Assembly (NCBI GenBank): GCA_023416995.1
Contig: JAEZGI010000038.1
Coordinates: 1 to 64,000, forward strand
Direction of reading: 5' to 3'
From: Bacteroidota bacterium
GTDB lineage: Bacteria > Bacteroidota > Bacteroidia > Chitinophagales > Chitinophagaceae
DNA: 64,000 nt
Under the pieces are notes generated by a model. It was not told the DNA's origin and did not search any database. It saw only the letters and a list, made by a program, of their open reading frames with translations. Numbering within the stretch: the first letter of the stretch is position 1; the number at the start of each line of letters is the position of its first letter. Of the stretch, positions 1-8,160 are shown piece after piece. The position numbers and the translations under genes were made by a program.

Positions 1-250
1 CCCAACAAGGCAGTGAGAATTTTGCGCTAAGGCCGCGGCGGATGAGCTGGCTGTCTTATTTTCCCGAAATAGAATTTCCACAGCTCATCAGGGCGGGCAA
101 CCGCTAACACTACAAAAGCATCAACAAGCCGATCAATGCCCAAATGCCGACAGCAAGCTCAAACCGAACGAACACAACCGCCTGATAAACCGGGAAAATG
201 CAACAGCCAGCTTATCTGCCGCAGCCGACCCGAGCAATGTTTGAACGAAC
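1..250. other. Left-edge region without a recognisable gene
   Basis: I see no convincing gene here. A plus-strand frame is open from the window edge (codons from position 3) to a TAA at 105-107. It could be the 34-residue tail of a gene that begins outside the window, but it is too short to recognise. A 9-bp inverted repeat, GATGAGCTG at 41-49 and CAGCTCATC at 81-89, encloses a smaller TATTT/AAATA hairpin. The rest (about 108-250) shows nothing I can name. Confidence 0.3.
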
Positions 251-254
251 AAAA

Positions 255-274
255 AAAGAGGCCGAAGCCTCTTT
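255..274 (-). terminator. Rho-independent terminator of the sigma factor gene
   Basis: AAAGAGGC (255-262) and GCCTCTTT (267-274) form a perfect 8-bp stem around a CGAA loop. On the minus strand the stem is TTCG-looped and runs into a T tract (251-257 on the plus strand is all A). It lies about 40 bp past the stop codon of the minus-strand sigma factor gene. Confidence 0.85.
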
Positions 275-312
275 GATAAAAGTATATTTGATTCGATAGA
301 CTGGCGTTTTAT

Positions 313-1179
313 TTATCCAAGATATCCCTTCAATTCAACCGTCCGGGAATTTGTCCGCATCTTCGTGATAGCTTTGTCCTTGATCTGGCGTACACGCTCG
401 CGCGTTAGATTAAACTTGTCACCGATGTCTTCCAAACTCATCGGATGATCAACACCAAGTCCAAAGAAATAACAGATCACTTCTTTCTGACGTTCGGTTA
501 ACACAAGCATCGTACGCTCAATCTCCTGTTTAAGCGATTCGTTGTGTTCAAGATTTGTTTCTGCACGATCAGCATTACGGTTTTCCATAACATCAACCAG
601 TGTGCTGTCTTCACCCTCTGACAGTGGTGAATCCATACTGATATGGCGTCCACCGATGCCTAGCGTAGCTGATACTTCTTCCGTTTCCAATTGCAGCAAC
701 TCAGCAAGCTCTTCGGGTGATGGTTCCCGTTCGTATTCCTGTTCCAGTTGTGAAAAAGCTTTTTGAATCTTATTGGTCAGTCCAACTTTGTTCAGCGGTA
801 ATCTTACGATCCGCGATTGTTCAGCCAATGATTGAAGAATACTCTGCCGGATCCACCAAACAGCATAAGAAATGAATTTGAAACCGCGCGTTTCATCAAA
901 ACGTTGAGCCGCTTTGATGAGGCCAAGATTTCCCTCGTTAATGAGGTCGGGTAAAGAAAGTCCTTGGTTTTGGTACTGCTTGGCTACGGACACAACGAAA
1001 CGTAAGTTCGCTTTTGTAAGTTTATCCAACGCGGATTGATCGCCCTGTTTAATGCGCGCCGCCAGGCGAACCTCTTCTTCAGGGGTGATCAGTTCAACTT
1101 TTCCGATTTCCTGCAGGTACTTTTCAAGGCTCTGAGACTCACGATTAGTGATCGACTTCGTGATCTTGAGTTGACGCAT
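313..1179 (-). CDS. rpoD: Primary RNA polymerase sigma factor (RpoD/SigA)
   Basis: Housekeeping sigma-70 factor that directs core RNA polymerase to most promoters. The 288-residue protein starts with the region 1.2 segment (SLEKYLQEIGKVELIT). Region 2 follows (DLINEGNLGLIKAAQRFD, then the WWIRQSI segment that melts and contacts the -10 equivalent), then region 3, and finally region 4 with a helix-turn-helix (SLEDIGDKFNLTRERVRQIK). Region 1.1 is absent, as is normal for Bacteroidota primary sigma factors of about 286-290 residues. I prefer the second ATG (1179), giving MRQLKITKSITNRE, because this matches the usual N-terminus; an ATG two codons upstream (1185) is possible. It is monocistronic, with a terminator downstream and a 9-bp inverted repeat in its upstream region. 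Confidence 0.97.
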   Translation of the reverse strand: MRQLKITKSITNRESQSLEKYLQEIGKVELITPEEEVRLAARIKQGDQSALDKLTKANLRFVVSVAKQYQNQGLSLPDLINEGNLGLIKAAQRFDETRGFKFISYAVWWIRQSILQSLAEQSRIVRLPLNKVGLTNKIQKAFSQLEQEYEREPSPEELAELLQLETEEVSATLGIGGRHISMDSPLSEGEDSTLVDVMENRNADRAETNLEHNESLKQEIERTMLVLTERQKEVICYFFGLGVDHPMSLEDIGDKFNLTRERVRQIKDKAITKMRTNSRTVELKGYLG

Positions 1180-1485
1180 ACTCATGGGCAGGGTAGTTTT
1201 TAAAAGGTTTAGGACTGTTTTTGTACAGATCCACTTAAAAACGTCGGAACAATGATTTTCTTATCCGCGGCGGTTAATTATCTTATTGTGTTAACCGCCC
1301 TATTTTGCGGCAATTGTTGCGCCCTTCCCCAAAGGCTTCATATATAAGTGTATAAAAATCATTTAATAAGGATGGCGATCGCGCCTTTTGGGCATCATTA
1401 TGCCAAAAACAAAAAAATTTTGAACGTAGTATTATTTATCTATTATTGCATGGTAGGAACTATAAAAATGATCAATACGGTTTAG
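1180..1485. promoter_or_regulatory. Divergent intergenic region, sigma factor / START-like gene
   Basis: A roughly 300-bp spacer between two divergent genes, without a gene of its own. It contains a perfect 9-bp inverted repeat: GGCGGTTAA at 1269-1277 and TTAACCGCC at 1291-1299, with 13 nt between, about 90-120 nt upstream of the sigma factor start. For the plus-strand START-like gene, TTTTG (1418-1422) lies 18 nt before TATTATTG (1441-1448). That is one mismatch from the Bacteroidota -7 box TAnnTTTG, at a plausible spacing from the -33 TTTG. Both are readings of the sequence, not demonstrated sites. Confidence 0.4.
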
Positions 1486-1866
1486 ATGAGCAAAAAACAA
1501 CTTTTTACTTTGGAGTTCCCTGTGCGCTGTTCTCCTTCGATATTATATGAATTCCTCAGTACTCCTGCGGGTTTGCAGGAATGGTTCGCCGATAAAGTAG
1601 ATGAACGCGACAATGTTTTTAGCTTTTCCTGGAATGGGACAACCGATAAAGCCGAATTGACCGAAAGTGAATTTGAGAAATTTGTACGTTTCCACTGGAG
1701 CCATGCACCAAAAGAAGAGTATTTCGAATTCCGTATCGAGAAATCAGAAGTAACCAATCTCACCATACTTGTCATCAAAGACTTTGCAGAAAAAGGCGAC
1801 ATCAAGGACCAGAGCCAGCTTTGGGATTACCAGGTGAAGGATCTTTTCCATCGTCTTGGTAACTAA
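1486..1866 (+). CDS. START-like domain protein
   Basis: Small cytosolic protein of 126 residues that resembles the Bacteroidota START-like (SRPBCC-type) family. It has the typical opening (KKQLFTLEFPVRCSPSILYEFLSTPAGLQEWFADKV) with the TPAGLQEWFA turn seen in AHSA1/START folds, then alternating strands and a C-terminal helix (LWDYQVKDLFHRLGN). The fold generally forms a hydrophobic ligand pocket; the ligand of this family is not known to me. The ATG at 1486 is preceded by a plausible promoter. Its last 65 bp overlap the convergent 1802-2467 gene. Confidence 0.85.
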   Translation: MSKKQLFTLEFPVRCSPSILYEFLSTPAGLQEWFADKVDERDNVFSFSWNGTTDKAELTESEFEKFVRFHWSHAPKEEYFEFRIEKSEVTNLTILVIKDFAEKGDIKDQSQLWDYQVKDLFHRLGN

Positions 1867-2467
1867 CATGTATAACTGAAAACAGCACCTCGTAACAGCC
1901 TGTCAGTTCTTCTTTAGCCTGATTCCAATGTTTTAAAGGTACCGACACCGCCAGCTTAATAAAAGTTTTGGCGGTAAGCTGCGCTGCAAATTCCTGTGGG
2001 GTCAGCTCGTTTAATAATTTATAATTCGAAGCCGAAAAGTCATGCCGCCATTCATCTTCACCTATACATATCCGGAAGTTGGCGGATCGTAGCTTTTCAA
2101 ATGCGGCCATGACCGGATTGCGATAAATGGCCGCATATTCACCTTTCAGGTGCCAGGTAACACTCAGGAAGTTGCCCCACCAAAACATGGTTCGAAAAGC
2201 AAAGATGTTTTCCTTCCCAAAAAGACGCGGATAATCAAGCATCACATAAGGCAGTCCTTCGTAGTTTTCACCCCGGGCTATTTTGGGTGAACTAAAAAGC
2301 ACTGCCTCATCGTTGATATGACCGGGAAAATTTGCCTGGAGCCAGGACGCACATTCACCAAATAACATATTGGCTTTCTGCACGATGCTATTCTTTGTTA
2401 AAAGCCAATGACTGTCCTGCACCATTGCCAATTCCTCTTCCGAAAGCTGTAATTTTGACAAATTCAT
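1802..2467 (-). CDS. Uncharacterised protein, possible aminotransferase-region relic
   Basis: A 221-residue protein that I cannot assign to a family with confidence. It has no signal peptide or membrane segment. It begins with a charged helix (LSEEELAMVQDSHWLLTKNSIVQKA) and has an aromatic-rich centre (AFRTMFWWGNFLSVTWHLKG) suggesting a compact alpha/beta core. The C-terminal tail is polar and Pro/Gly-rich. Codon use looks like that of its neighbours, and the frame stays open in a direction where the opposite strand is broken, so I believe it is a gene. Its stop lies inside the 3' end of the START-like gene (65-bp convergent overlap). The word relic in the call is a guess only; no function is claimed. 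Confidence 0.6.
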   Translation of the reverse strand: MNLSKLQLSEEELAMVQDSHWLLTKNSIVQKANMLFGECASWLQANFPGHINDEAVLFSSPKIARGENYEGLPYVMLDYPRLFGKENIFAFRTMFWWGNFLSVTWHLKGEYAAIYRNPVMAAFEKLRSANFRICIGEDEWRHDFSASNYKLLNELTPQEFAAQLTAKTFIKLAVSVPLKHWNQAKEELTGCYEVLFSVIHVSYQDDGKDPSPGNPKAGSGP

Positions 2468-2517
2468 TTCAAAAACGAAGGTAAGCCTTAGCCGGGGACC
2501 GTAAAAAAAGTCAACAT

Positions 2518-3984
2518 TTGATTAAGAAACTCGATATACTGGTAGTGAGATCCTTTATCGGGCCGTTTATTGCTACCTTTTTTATCACCCTTTTTGTCCT
2601 GATTCTTCAGTTCTTCTGGTTATGGATCGATGATTTTGTTGGGAAAGACATCAGCGGGATGTTGATTCTGCGTCTCATCATGTATCTGAGTGCCACGCTT
2701 GTACCTCTTGCATTGCCGCTTGCCGTGTTATTATCATCGATTATGACATTTGGCAGTCTCGGTGAAACGTTTGAACTGGTGGCCATCAAATCGGCGGGTA
2801 TTGGCCTTGTGCGTTTTATGCGTCCTTTGCTTGTCGTGGCCATTCTGCTTTCCGGTCTCTCCTTCCTTTTTAATAATTATGTAATGCCCGTGGCCAATCT
2901 TAAGATGCGGACCTTACATACCGATCTTGTCAACTCAAAACCTGCTTTTGATTTGAAGGAAGGCGTTTTTTATAAAACCATACCTAATTACGCTATCAAG
3001 GTTGGTAAAAAAGAGAAAGACGACTCCACCCTCAGGAATGTGATCATTTATGAAAACGTTGGTGGAATGCAGGACAATTTCATTATCGCGGAAAAAGGGA
3101 TCATGAAGATTGCTCCGAACAAGCAATTCCTCGAATTCACTTTAAAAGATGGCTGGTGGTACCAGGAAGATGGCAACCGGGCAGACACGTCGAGCAGGTA
3201 TATACGTCTTGGATTCAAAGAGTACAAGAAGGTGCTTGATATGAGTTCTTTTGCTATGAATCTCACCAGCGACAGTACCTACAAAAACAGGTACGAGATG
3301 TTAAGCATTAACCAGCTGAATACCTTCATCGATTCTCTTGGCGAGGTTACAGCTGCGGGGTATGATTACAAAAAACGCAAAGAGCTTGAGATTTATCTCG
3401 GATTTATGAAGTACCTGGATAGCGGCTGGCAGGATGTAAAAGTACCGGCCGTCAAAGCAAAAGCTTTGCTGGAAATTTTACCCGACAGTGCAAAAAGAGA
3501 TGTCATCGAAACAAGTCTGTCTCAAACAAATCTTGTCAAAAGCACCTGGGATATCACGGCCGCTGAATATGAAGGAAAACGCACAGAACTACGGTTATAC
3601 CTGGTTGAATGGCACTCCAAGTTTTCAATGGCCGCTGCCGTACTGGTACTGTTTTTGATCGGTGCACCATTGGGATCCATTGTTCGTAAAGGGGGGATTG
3701 GAACGCCGGTGGTCTTCGCGGTAATATTCTTTGTGATTTTCTTCCTGCTGAATAATTTCGGAAGGAAGTTTGTTAAACAAGATGTGTTGCAACCTGTTAT
3801 CGGCATCTGGCTCGCAGTCGCGGTACTGCTGCCGGTTGGCTTCTTCCTGATCTACAAAGCAAGAAACGACTCACAGTTATTAAATAAAGAATTCTATTAC
3901 CGCCTTTTCAAAAAAGTACTTCCGGCAATACGTAGTCTGCGGGGAAGAAAAAAGGAACAAGTCCCCGAAGTTATTCAACACTAA
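2518..3984 (+). CDS. LptF/LptG family permease (YjgP/YjgQ)
   Basis: Inner-membrane permease of the Lpt system, which with LptB and periplasmic partners extracts lipopolysaccharide toward the outer membrane. The architecture is typical: three transmembrane helices at the N-terminus (roughly residues 12-35, 52-78, 98-122), a large periplasmic domain (about 125-365), and three C-terminal helices (about 368-448). The N-terminal LDILVVRSFIGPFIATF is characteristic. At 488 residues it is longer than proteobacterial LptF/G (about 360), mainly in the periplasmic domain, as is usual in Bacteroidota. The start is TTG at 2518; no in-frame ATG fits. It is probably co-transcribed with the superoxide dismutase 11 bp downstream. 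Whether it acts as LptF or LptG cannot be told from sequence. Confidence 0.9.
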   Translation: MIKKLDILVVRSFIGPFIATFFITLFVLILQFFWLWIDDFVGKDISGMLILRLIMYLSATLVPLALPLAVLLSSIMTFGSLGETFELVAIKSAGIGLVRFMRPLLVVAILLSGLSFLFNNYVMPVANLKMRTLHTDLVNSKPAFDLKEGVFYKTIPNYAIKVGKKEKDDSTLRNVIIYENVGGMQDNFIIAEKGIMKIAPNKQFLEFTLKDGWWYQEDGNRADTSSRYIRLGFKEYKKVLDMSSFAMNLTSDSTYKNRYEMLSINQLNTFIDSLGEVTAAGYDYKKRKELEIYLGFMKYLDSGWQDVKVPAVKAKALLEILPDSAKRDVIETSLSQTNLVKSTWDITAAEYEGKRTELRLYLVEWHSKFSMAAAVLVLFLIGAPLGSIVRKGGIGTPVVFAVIFFVIFFLLNNFGRKFVKQDVLQPVIGIWLAVAVLLPVGFFLIYKARNDSQLLNKEFYYRLFKKVLPAIRSLRGRKKEQVPEVIQH

Positions 3985-3995
3985 GACGAGTTTGT

Positions 3996-4748
3996 ATGTC
4001 AGTTAAAGACAATCGCTCAAGAAGAAAGTTTATCCGCAATTCTGCTTTGGCACTGGGTTCAGCGGCCATGATGCCCGGGGAGTTGTTTGCCGGGTCTCCC
4101 TCACAGACTCGTGTCAGCGCTGATAAGGGTTCATTCAGCATCGGTTTCGACCAAAGCCCTTTGGGTTATTCTTATGATGCACTGGAGCCGGCGATAGACG
4201 CGATGACAATGGAAATTCATTATTCAAAACATGCAGCGGTTTATTCTAAAACGTTAAAAGAAGCGGCGGTCGCAGAAAATATTGATTCAAAAAAGACTGT
4301 AGATGATATCCTTGCCAATGTATCTAAATACAGTTCCAGGATCCGCAACAACGGAGGCGGACATTATAATCATGAGCTGTTTTGGAAAACACTGAGTCCT
4401 TCCGGCAGTGGAAAACCTTCAGGCAAACTGTTGACAGCGATCGAAAAAGAATTTAACGCTTTTGATGCCTTTAAAAATCAGTTTGGCGAAGCAGCAACAA
4501 CACGTTTCGGAAGCGGTTGGGCCTGGCTGATAATAACACCCGGTAAAAAACTCCGTATCACTTCAACCCCCAACCAGGATAATCCATTGATGGATATAGC
4601 CGAGGTGAAAGGTTTCCCTCTTTTAGGACTTGATGTGTGGGAACATGCGTATTACCTGAAGTATCAGAACCAAAGGGCGGAATATATAGAGAACTGGTGG
4701 AAGATAGTAAACTGGGCCGCAGTAGAACAACGTTTCAATGAAGTGTGA
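3996..4748 (+). CDS. Exported iron/manganese superoxide dismutase
   Basis: Converts superoxide to oxygen and hydrogen peroxide. The 250-residue protein carries the four expected metal ligands: His75 (in MEIHYSKHAAVY), His126 (NHELFW), Asp213 and His217 (DVWEHAYY). The unusual part is the first 40 or so residues: SRRKFIRN, then a hydrophobic ALALGSAAMM stretch and an alanine-type cleavage region (LFAG), which reads as a twin-arginine signal. The mature enzyme would then act in the periplasm, while most Fe/Mn dismutases are cytosolic and lack this extension. Fe versus Mn use cannot be settled from these motifs. It follows the LptF/G gene by 11 bp and ends at a strong terminator. Confidence 0.93.
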   Translation: MSVKDNRSRRKFIRNSALALGSAAMMPGELFAGSPSQTRVSADKGSFSIGFDQSPLGYSYDALEPAIDAMTMEIHYSKHAAVYSKTLKEAAVAENIDSKKTVDDILANVSKYSSRIRNNGGGHYNHELFWKTLSPSGSGKPSGKLLTAIEKEFNAFDAFKNQFGEAATTRFGSGWAWLIITPGKKLRITSTPNQDNPLMDIAEVKGFPLLGLDVWEHAYYLKYQNQRAEYIENWWKIVNWAAVEQRFNEV

Positions 4749-4834
4749 CACAAGAATTTTATGACGGCCGCAAATACAGGACCGGCATTCAACAATTCTT
4801 AACTAAGCCTGGATTTATAAAAATTATATGACAC

Positions 4835-4858
4835 GGTGAATCACAAAAGTGGTTCACC
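4835..4858 (+). terminator. Rho-independent terminator after superoxide dismutase
   Basis: GGTGAATCAC (4835-4844), an AAAA loop and GTGGTTCACC (4849-4858) pair as a 10-bp stem with one G-U wobble, followed by CTTTTTGTT. It separates the LptF/SOD unit from the CDF transporter gene. Confidence 0.85.
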
Positions 4859-4886
4859 CTTTTTGTTAAGGTTTATGTGTTGAAGT

Positions 4887-5894
4887 ATGGAAACACCGCA
4901 AAAAATAAATCTCCGGATCCAGAAATGGGTGTTTGCCATCGCCGTGATCTTGTTTGTGCTGAAAGCTTATGCCTATTATCTCACCCGTTCCATAGCAGTG
5001 TTAACAGATGCATTGGAGAGTACAGTGAATGTGTTTGCCGGCGCCATCGGGTTATATAGCTTGTTTCTTGCAGCAAAACCAAAGGATCAGAATCATCCCT
5101 ATGGACATGGAAAAGCCGAGTTTTTATCTGCGGCCGTTGAAGGCACCCTGATCATTATTGCAGGTGTGATAATTATATACGAAGCATCATCCAACCTGTT
5201 TGAACCGCGGCCTTTACAGGCACTTGACCAGGGGATTTTACTGATCGCTATAACTGCGCTGGTAAACTTTATAGTTGGTTGGGTGAGCGTAAGGAATGGC
5301 AGGAAAAACAACTCGCTGGCATTGATTGCCAGCGGTCAGCATCTTAAAACCGATGCTTATTCTACCCTCGCACTTATCGGTGGACTGTTCCTGATTTTAC
5401 TGACAGGTTACCGCTGGCTGGATGGCGTGGTAGCCATTTTATTCGCGCTATTTATCATTTATACCGGTTACAAAATTATGCGCACATCCATTGCCGGTAT
5501 CATGGACGAGGCCGATAAAGAACTTCTTACAAAAATGGTACGGATATTGGATAGTAACAGGAGAGAGAACTGGATCGATCTCCATAACCTAAGGGTAATT
5601 AAGTATGGCGGCCAGTTACACGTTGATTGTCACCTCACTGTGCCATGGTACCTGAATGTACTGGAAGCACATAATGAAGTTGACATATTACGGGAACTGA
5701 TCCGGAAGAACTTTGGCGATTCACTGGAATTGTTTGTTCATACCGATCCTTGTCTCGATTTCTCATGCAGTATTTGTACCAAAGACGAATGTCCGGTAAG
5801 AATGCGGCCCTTTGAGAAGAAATTTGAATGGACCTTAGAAAACATTATATCAGATAAAAAACACCGCATAAATCTCCCACCCGCAAATCGTTGA
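4887..5894 (+). CDS. Cation diffusion facilitator (CDF) family metal transporter
   Basis: Inner-membrane antiporter that exports divalent metals (Zn, Fe, Mn or Co) in exchange for protons. The 335-residue protein has the CDF order: transmembrane helices over about residues 15-200 with the metal-site motifs LTDALESTVN and HPYGHGKAEF (TM2 and the following loop) and KTDAYSTLAL (TM5), then a cytoplasmic ferredoxin-like domain (about 210-290). The C-terminus carries a cysteine cluster (CLDFSCSICTKDECPVR) that could bind metal; similar tails occur in Bacteroidota CDF proteins. It stands alone after the SOD terminator. Metal specificity is not predictable from what I see. Confidence 0.92.
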   Translation: METPQKINLRIQKWVFAIAVILFVLKAYAYYLTRSIAVLTDALESTVNVFAGAIGLYSLFLAAKPKDQNHPYGHGKAEFLSAAVEGTLIIIAGVIIIYEASSNLFEPRPLQALDQGILLIAITALVNFIVGWVSVRNGRKNNSLALIASGQHLKTDAYSTLALIGGLFLILLTGYRWLDGVVAILFALFIIYTGYKIMRTSIAGIMDEADKELLTKMVRILDSNRRENWIDLHNLRVIKYGGQLHVDCHLTVPWYLNVLEAHNEVDILRELIRKNFGDSLELFVHTDPCLDFSCSICTKDECPVRMRPFEKKFEWTLENIISDKKHRINLPPANR

Positions 5895-6257
5895 GAAACT
5901 GGTTGTAAATCACATTTACGTCATATATCTCTTGTAACATAGCAATAGATAAAAACCGAAGAACTCAACAATCGACCGCTAAATCAGTCTATTACCCGGA
6001 AGCAGCTTTATGACGATACCTTAGAAATCACAGTTATGAAAAATTCAGGTTACAGACTTTTAAACATGGAGAGGACGATCGTCCTGATAATTTTGCTGGT
6101 AGTTGCCATCCTTAGCGGGTTCGCTTTTGCCTTTTCTGCTTAATACCAAAACTTCTTGTCGCCGACTGCTGTAAACGCAGAGAGCCGAATGCATCGGATT
6201 CTTTATTTTTGCCCCGGTAAATTATTGCCTTTGGGCGAGCAACTAAAGAATTAAAAC
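5895..6257. other. 363-bp gap holding a possible small gene
   Basis: Between the CDF and M20 peptidase genes. The only coding signal is the 35-codon membrane ORF at 6036-6143 (separate entry). Nearer the peptidase, TATTTTTG at 6204-6211 is a perfect TAnnTTTG box, 46 nt before the peptidase ATG; I see no good -33 TTG at the right distance. Nothing else is recognisable. Confidence 0.4.
6036..6143 (+). CDS. Possible 35-residue single-pass membrane protein
   Basis: ATG at 6036 to TAA at 6141-6143 gives 35 residues: a polar, positively charged start (MKNSGYRLLNMERT) followed by a continuous hydrophobic helix (IVLIILLVVAILSGFAFAF) and almost nothing after it. The charge pattern predicts an N-in, C-out anchor. 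Small membrane proteins of this shape are common and often missed. There is no Shine-Dalgarno sequence, as expected here. A second in-frame ATG (codon 11) could be the true start. Only conservation in related genomes would show it is real. Confidence 0.45.
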   Translation: MKNSGYRLLNMERTIVLIILLVVAILSGFAFAFSA

Positions 6258-7619
6258 ATGCAGGTCTGGAAAGATTACCAGGAAAAACATAAGGATAGGT
6301 TTCTGGAAGAGCTACTGGCTTTATTAAGGATTCCAAGTATCAGTGCCCGCAGCGAGCACAAAGCGGACATGCAAGCTTGTGCTCAGGCGGTAAAAGAGGA
6401 ACTTTTAAAGGCTGGCGCTGACAAGGTGGAGATCTATGAAACCGAAGGACATCCATTGGTCTACGGTGAAAAGATAATCGACCCTGCAAAACCTACCGTG
6501 CTGGTATATGGGCACTATGATGTTCAACCTGCAGATCCCCTGGAGCTCTGGCACAGTGGGCCCTTCGAACCTGTTATAAAAGACGGTAAGATCTTTGCCC
6601 GTGGCGCATGCGATGATAAGGGTCAGTTTTATATGCATGTAAAAGCATTGGAAACCCTGACCCGGACAAACACGCTCAGCAACAATATCAAATTTTTGAT
6701 TGAAGGTGAAGAAGAAGTTGGTTCACCCAACCTCGCAAAGTTTGTGGCTACTAATAAAGATTTGTTAAGCTGCGATGTTATTTTGATCAGCGATACAGCA
6801 ATGATTAGCCTGGAGAACCCATCCATTGATATTGGTGTGCGTGGTCTCAGTTATATAGAAGTAGAAGTTACCGGCCCGAACCGCGATCTGCACAGTGGCG
6901 TTTACGGTGGCGCAGTAGCGAACCCTATTACTATCTTATCAAAAATGATAGCAACCTGCCACGACGAAAACAATCATATAACCATACCCGGCTTTTATGA
7001 TGATGTAGTTGAATCATCGGCTGAAGAACGCAAACTAATGGCAGCAGCACCATATGATGAAGAAGCCTATAAAGCGGACCTGGGTGTAGACACACTTTGG
7101 GGTGAAAAAGGGTATTCAACAAATGAAAGAACGGGCATCCGGCCCACACTGGAAGTAAACGGCATCTGGGGTGGATATACAGGAGAAGGTGCAAAAACCG
7201 TTCTGCCTTCAAAAGCTACAGCAAAGATTTCTGCGCGCCTGGTGCCAAATCAATCTTCTGTAAGCATTACAGAAAAGCTTCTCAACTATTTCCGGTCTAT
7301 CGCGCCCGCAGGAGTAACAGTAAATGCAACTGAACACCATGGTGGGGAACCTTATATGACACCCGTTGATTCCAAAGCTTATCAATCAGCAGCAAAAGCA
7401 ATCGAAGCAACCTTTAATAAAACACCTGTGCCTGTTCGCGGTGGCGGCAGTATACCCATCTGTTCTTTATTTGAAAAAGAACTGGGTGTCAAAATAGTGT
7501 TTATGGGTTTTGGTTTAGACAGCGATAACCTGCATTCACCAAATGAAAAATTCAACCTCGATAATTATTACAAAGGCATAGAGACCATCCCTTACTTCCA
7601 CAAGTTTTTTTCAGAGTAA
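6258..7619 (+). CDS. M20 family dipeptidase
   Basis: Cytosolic zinc dipeptidase of 453 residues. The two-metal site motifs are present: GHYDVQPADPLELWHSGPF (first His ligand and catalytic Asp), GACDDKGQ (bridging Asp), EGEEEVGSPN (catalytic Glu plus metal Glu), SDTAM (metal Asp), and a late HSPNEKF His. A dimerisation (lid) domain is inserted at about residues 190-340 (RGLSYIEVEVTGPNRDLHSGVYGG). There is no signal peptide. It probably recycles di- and tripeptides. The S4-domain gene begins 14 bp after its stop and is probably co-transcribed. Confidence 0.93.
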   Translation: MQVWKDYQEKHKDRFLEELLALLRIPSISARSEHKADMQACAQAVKEELLKAGADKVEIYETEGHPLVYGEKIIDPAKPTVLVYGHYDVQPADPLELWHSGPFEPVIKDGKIFARGACDDKGQFYMHVKALETLTRTNTLSNNIKFLIEGEEEVGSPNLAKFVATNKDLLSCDVILISDTAMISLENPSIDIGVRGLSYIEVEVTGPNRDLHSGVYGGAVANPITILSKMIATCHDENNHITIPGFYDDVVESSAEERKLMAAAPYDEEAYKADLGVDTLWGEKGYSTNERTGIRPTLEVNGIWGGYTGEGAKTVLPSKATAKISARLVPNQSSVSITEKLLNYFRSIAPAGVTVNATEHHGGEPYMTPVDSKAYQSAAKAIEATFNKTPVPVRGGGSIPICSLFEKELGVKIVFMGFGLDSDNLHSPNEKFNLDNYYKGIETIPYFHKFFSE

Positions 7620-7633
7620 TTGAATTGCGTGTT

Positions 7634-8017
7634 ATGGCAGAAAAAGAAAAACTCCGGATCGATAAATACCTATGGTGTATTCGTTTGTTTAAAACAAGAT
7701 CACTGTCTTCTGACGCATGCGACAGTGGGAAAGTCAAGTTCAATGGTACCGGCGTTAAACCTTCGAAAACAGTGAGCATCGGTGATGAATACGAAGTAAA
7801 AACTGAAGCAAAAAAATGGAGGATCAAGGTCACCGGGCTGTTGCATAACCGGGTGCAGTATACCGAATCGCTGAACTATTATCTTGACATTACCCCGGAA
7901 GAAGAAAACCAACGCGTGCAATACCTTGCCTCAAGTTTTCATACCGGGAAAAGACAAAGTAAAGTGGGTCGCCCTACAAAAAAAGAACGAAGGGACCTGG
8001 AAGGCTTTATGGAATAA
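7634..8017 (+). CDS. S4-domain RNA-binding protein (Hsp15-like)
   Basis: 127 residues from ATG 7634 (an upstream in-frame TTG at 7625 is less likely). The N-terminal S4 domain is clear: LRIDKYLWCIRLFKTRSLSSDACDSGKVKFNGTGVKPSKTV, the RNA-binding alpha-L fold also seen in Hsp15, RluB and ribosomal protein S4. The basic C-terminal tail (GKRQSKVGRPTKKERRDL) adds RNA affinity. E. coli Hsp15 rescues stalled 50S subunits carrying peptidyl-tRNA; the same role is inferred here, not shown. Confidence 0.87.
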   Translation: MAEKEKLRIDKYLWCIRLFKTRSLSSDACDSGKVKFNGTGVKPSKTVSIGDEYEVKTEAKKWRIKVTGLLHNRVQYTESLNYYLDITPEEENQRVQYLASSFHTGKRQSKVGRPTKKERRDLEGFME

Positions 8018-8160
8018 CTATTCAGTCGTTTATATAACGTATAACCACCGGTAGCAGCATAGCTGAACCTCAGATCTCTGGTTGTGCTGCTTAATAGAAG
8101 CTGTTATACAATCCCAGCAGTAAACAGAGTGTTATCTTCGCAGATTAAGAACCATCTTTT

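Noticed and set aside
6931..7212. Long minus-strand open frames inside the M20 dipeptidase and other genes (for example 24646-25128, 48461-49261)
   Set aside because: They lie entirely within strong genes, carry no family motifs, are opposite to clear catalytic motifs, and are normal antisense shadows of a GC-balanced genome.
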